The translations under genes and the position numbers were made by a program. A DNA stretch of 7,951 bases. It comes from an uncultured Eubacteriaceae bacterium. GTDB taxonomy: Bacteria; Bacillota; Clostridia; Lachnospirales; Lachnospiraceae. Of the stretch, positions 6,414-7,951 are shown in pieces. The stretch's first letter is position 1, and each line of letters begins with the position of its first letter. The DNA lies in NCBI GenBank assembly GCA_945938055.1, contig CAMEUH010000109.1, positions 1 to 7,951 on the forward strand. Direction: 5' to 3'. Under the pieces are notes generated by a model, which saw only the letters and a program-made list of their open reading frames with translations, was not told the origin of the DNA and ran no database searches.

Positions 6414-7325
6414 TTATTTATTCCTGTGAATCAGCATGACTAACAGGTTTTCAAAAAACTCCGTATTGCAGACTGCCTGGCTATTTTTAAGATTAGAAAG
6501 AAGCAGCATTGCTTCCTTGGTATACCCTTCCACGTCCTCCTGTGCCTGTTTCATTCCGTGCAGGGATACATAGGTTGTCTTACGATTCTTTTCATCACTT
6601 AAAACGGGTTTTCCTAATACCTTTTCATCCCCCACAACATCCAGAATATCATCCTGAATCTGAAATGCCAGTCCAACCTTGCTTCCAATCTGCTCCATTA
6701 CCAGTACCTTTGTTTCATCTGCTCCGGCAAGCGTTGCACCAATCATGAGAGAAGCCTCCAGAAGAGCTCCTGTCTTCAACCGGAAAATAAAATCCAGCAT
6801 ATCCTGTTCAACCGGTTTCCCTTCATTCATAACATCAACCGTCTGACCGCCAATCATCCCGTAGATTCCGGCTTTTTTCATGAAAATACGGAGTGCTTTC
6901 GACACTCTTTGGCACATTTCCTCCGAATCTGCCATGTCAAAGGCTCTGGCAGCTGTTTCATAGGCATAATTCAATAATGCATCACCTGCCAGAATTCCTA
7001 CAGCTTCCCCATAAACCACGTGAGTTGTTTTTCTTCCACGCCGATATTCATCATTATCCATTGCCGGAAGGTCATCATGAACCAGTGAATAGGTATGCAG
7101 CATTTCCATTCCAGCCATGAACGGTTCCACCAGCTTTGACACCCCGCCAAACATACGAAAAGATTCCTGCATTGGAATTGGACGGATTCTCTTTCCGCCG
7201 GCTTTCACACTATATTCCATGGCTTCCATGATTATTTTCTGAAAATTTTCCTTTGCAGGAAGATATTCATCCAATATCTCTTCCACCCTTAAAACCTCAT
7301 TTTGCAGCTGTTCTTTAAAGTCCAT
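6414..7325 (-). CDS. ispA: Polyprenyl synthetase, farnesyl (or geranylgeranyl) diphosphate synthase type
   Basis: It encodes 303 residues from the chosen start. It joins isopentenyl diphosphate to allylic diphosphates to make C15 (perhaps C20) prenyl diphosphate for undecaprenyl and quinone lipids. Seen: GGKRIRP (43-49), the first aspartate-rich motif DDLPAMD (84-90) with the two-residue insert typical of bacterial FPP synthases and Tyr79 five residues before it, GDALLNYA (114-121), GGQTVDV (159-165), FQIQDDILDVVGD (221-233) as the second aspartate-rich motif, and the GKPVLSDEKNRKTTY region. Start: an ATG at 7343 adds six residues (MKTVMT) but has no ribosome site. The ATG at 7325 has GGTGA 5 nt upstream and gives MDFKEQL, the usual family start, so 7325 is preferred. 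Either start overlaps xseB (by 11 or 29 nt). C15 versus C20 cannot be told from sequence alone. Confidence 0.94.
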   Translation of the reverse strand: MDFKEQLQNEVLRVEEILDEYLPAKENFQKIIMEAMEYSVKAGGKRIRPIPMQESFRMFGGVSKLVEPFMAGMEMLHTYSLVHDDLPAMDNDEYRRGRKTTHVVYGEAVGILAGDALLNYAYETAARAFDMADSEEMCQRVSKALRIFMKKAGIYGMIGGQTVDVMNEGKPVEQDMLDFIFRLKTGALLEASLMIGATLAGADETKVLVMEQIGSKVGLAFQIQDDILDVVGDEKVLGKPVLSDEKNRKTTYVSLHGMKQAQEDVEGYTKEAMLLLSNLKNSQAVCNTEFFENLLVMLIHRNK

Positions 7326-7521
7326 TGTCATCACCGTTTTCATTTAAAATTATAATCTGCTTTTCTACCTTGTCCAGCTGAGAATTACATTTTTTCACTA
7401 ATTTGATTCCTTCATGATATAATTGAAAAGATTCTTCCAGGGAAAGTTCTCCTTCTTCCATGGATTGAATAATGGTTTCAATTTTATCAAAAGTCTCCTC
7501 AAGACCTGCCTGTTTTGCCAT
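7315..7521 (-). CDS. xseB: Exodeoxyribonuclease VII small subunit
   Basis: It encodes 68 residues, typical of XseB (60-85). Several copies bind one XseA to form exonuclease VII, which degrades single-stranded DNA to short acid-soluble oligonucleotides in repair. Seen: the family pattern LEETFDKIETIIQSMEEGEL followed by SLEESFQLYHEGIKLVKKCN and a helical LDKVEKQI tail. The start is firm: AAGGAGG at 7527-7533, 5 nt from the ATG, is the best ribosome site in the window. It begins 23 nt inside the end of xseA and ends inside the start of ispA, so all three genes are surely on one mRNA and translation is probably coupled. Confidence 0.95.
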   Translation of the reverse strand: MAKQAGLEETFDKIETIIQSMEEGELSLEESFQLYHEGIKLVKKCNSQLDKVEKQIIILNENGDDNGL

Positions 7522-7951
7522 GGTCTCCTCCTTCCGTCAGCATGTTTCCAATCTGTTTGCCGGTTACAGCCGCTTTCAGAACACCATCCTTAAGGGTAAC
7601 CTTCAGTTCGTCACCTTTTTCTATGGCGTCGATGCTTTTTACGGCATTTCCATGTTTATCTTCCACAAACGCATAGCCGGCAGCAATTCGTTTTAACGGA
7701 GAAACTCCATCCAGCCTTCCACTCAGAAGCAACAGACGGTTTCTCTTTTTTTCCATGATATCAAAAATCGCCCTGTTAAGGCGTTCTTCCTGTGCATTTA
7801 CCGTTAATCTCCGTTCATGAAGCACATGAACCGGATTCAGGTATTTAAAGGACTGTCCATAAGAACTTAGTTGTTCCCGCATCCTTTGTATTTTATTCTT
7901 CATACACTGATTCAGTCTTGCATGATCGTCAGAAAGGAGCTTTAAAAAGCC
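7499..7951 (-). CDS. xseA: Exodeoxyribonuclease VII large subunit, C-terminal 150 residues
   Basis: The frame is open from the right edge (7951) to the TGA at 7499-7501; an ATG at 7903 is internal, since in-frame coding (GFLKLLSDDHARLNQC) continues upstream of it to the edge. Family XseA is about 400-450 residues, so roughly the last third is here. Seen: the helical arm region with LNPVHVLHERR, EERLNRAIFDIMEKKRNRL, and the conserved C-terminal LDGVSPLKRIAAGYAFVEDKHGN, matching the family's LSPLxVLxRGYAIV-type segment, then KGDELKVTLKDG. The nuclease core lies outside the window. The strong xseB ribosome site is embedded in its last codons, giving a 23-nt overlap. Confidence 0.95.
   Translation of the reverse strand, partial: GFLKLLSDDHARLNQCMKNKIQRMREQLSSYGQSFKYLNPVHVLHERRLTVNAQEERLNRAIFDIMEKKRNRLLLLSGRLDGVSPLKRIAAGYAFVEDKHGNAVKSIDAIEKGDELKVTLKDGVLKAAVTGKQIGNMLTEGGDHGKTGRS

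Noticed and set aside
6898..6904. Spo0A-box-like heptamer TTCGACA
   Set aside because: It lies in the middle of the ispA coding region, far from any start or promoter, and a 7-mer is expected by chance in a window this size.

Overview
The window looks like a chromosomal housekeeping and sporulation segment from a low-to-moderate GC, endospore-forming Clostridia bacterium. A Lachnospiraceae-like member is the best guess. The reasons are the protein sequences (Dxs, IspA, NadK and RecN all read as Clostridia type), the presence of the sporulation protease gene spoIVB, and the gene order. This placement is an inference from pattern memory, not a database search.

Every gene is on the minus strand, so in transcription order (right to left) the layout is: xseA (3' part only), xseB, ispA, dxs, tlyA, nadK, argR, recN (frameshifted), spoIVB (5' part only, running off the left edge). 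This is the classical Firmicutes order known from Bacillus subtilis (yqiB-yqiC-yqiD-dxs-yqxC-ahrC-recN-spoIVB, followed there by spo0A), with nadK inserted between tlyA and argR as is common in Clostridia. Genes are packed tightly: xseA/xseB overlap by 23 nt and xseB/ispA by about 11 nt. The remaining gaps are 11 to 50 nt, and no stretch over 300 bases lacks a gene.

Functionally the cluster has four parts. xseA/xseB encode exonuclease VII (DNA repair). ispA and dxs supply isoprenoid precursors and prenyl diphosphate. tlyA, nadK and argR cover rRNA methylation, NADP synthesis and arginine regulation. recN and spoIVB cover double-strand-break repair and the forespore signal for sigma-K activation.

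Three things go beyond routine annotation. (1) recN is split by a frameshift in its coiled-coil arm. The two halves together appear about a dozen residues short, which suggests a small deletion (3n+2 bases, roughly 40) rather than a one-base error. (2) The recN-spoIVB junction carries a perfect 12-bp inverted repeat whose 3' arm contains the spoIVB start codon and part of its Shine-Dalgarno sequence, so read-through mRNA should hide the spoIVB start. (3) A good sigma-A-type promoter (TTGAAA, 17 nt, TAGAAT) lies in the last codons of tlyA and probably gives nadK-argR-recN their own transcript. A near-consensus ARG box overlaps the nadK stop codon just upstream of argR. I saw no tRNA, rRNA, CRISPR, insertion sequence or phage-like element, and no candidate for a wholly new multi-gene system.
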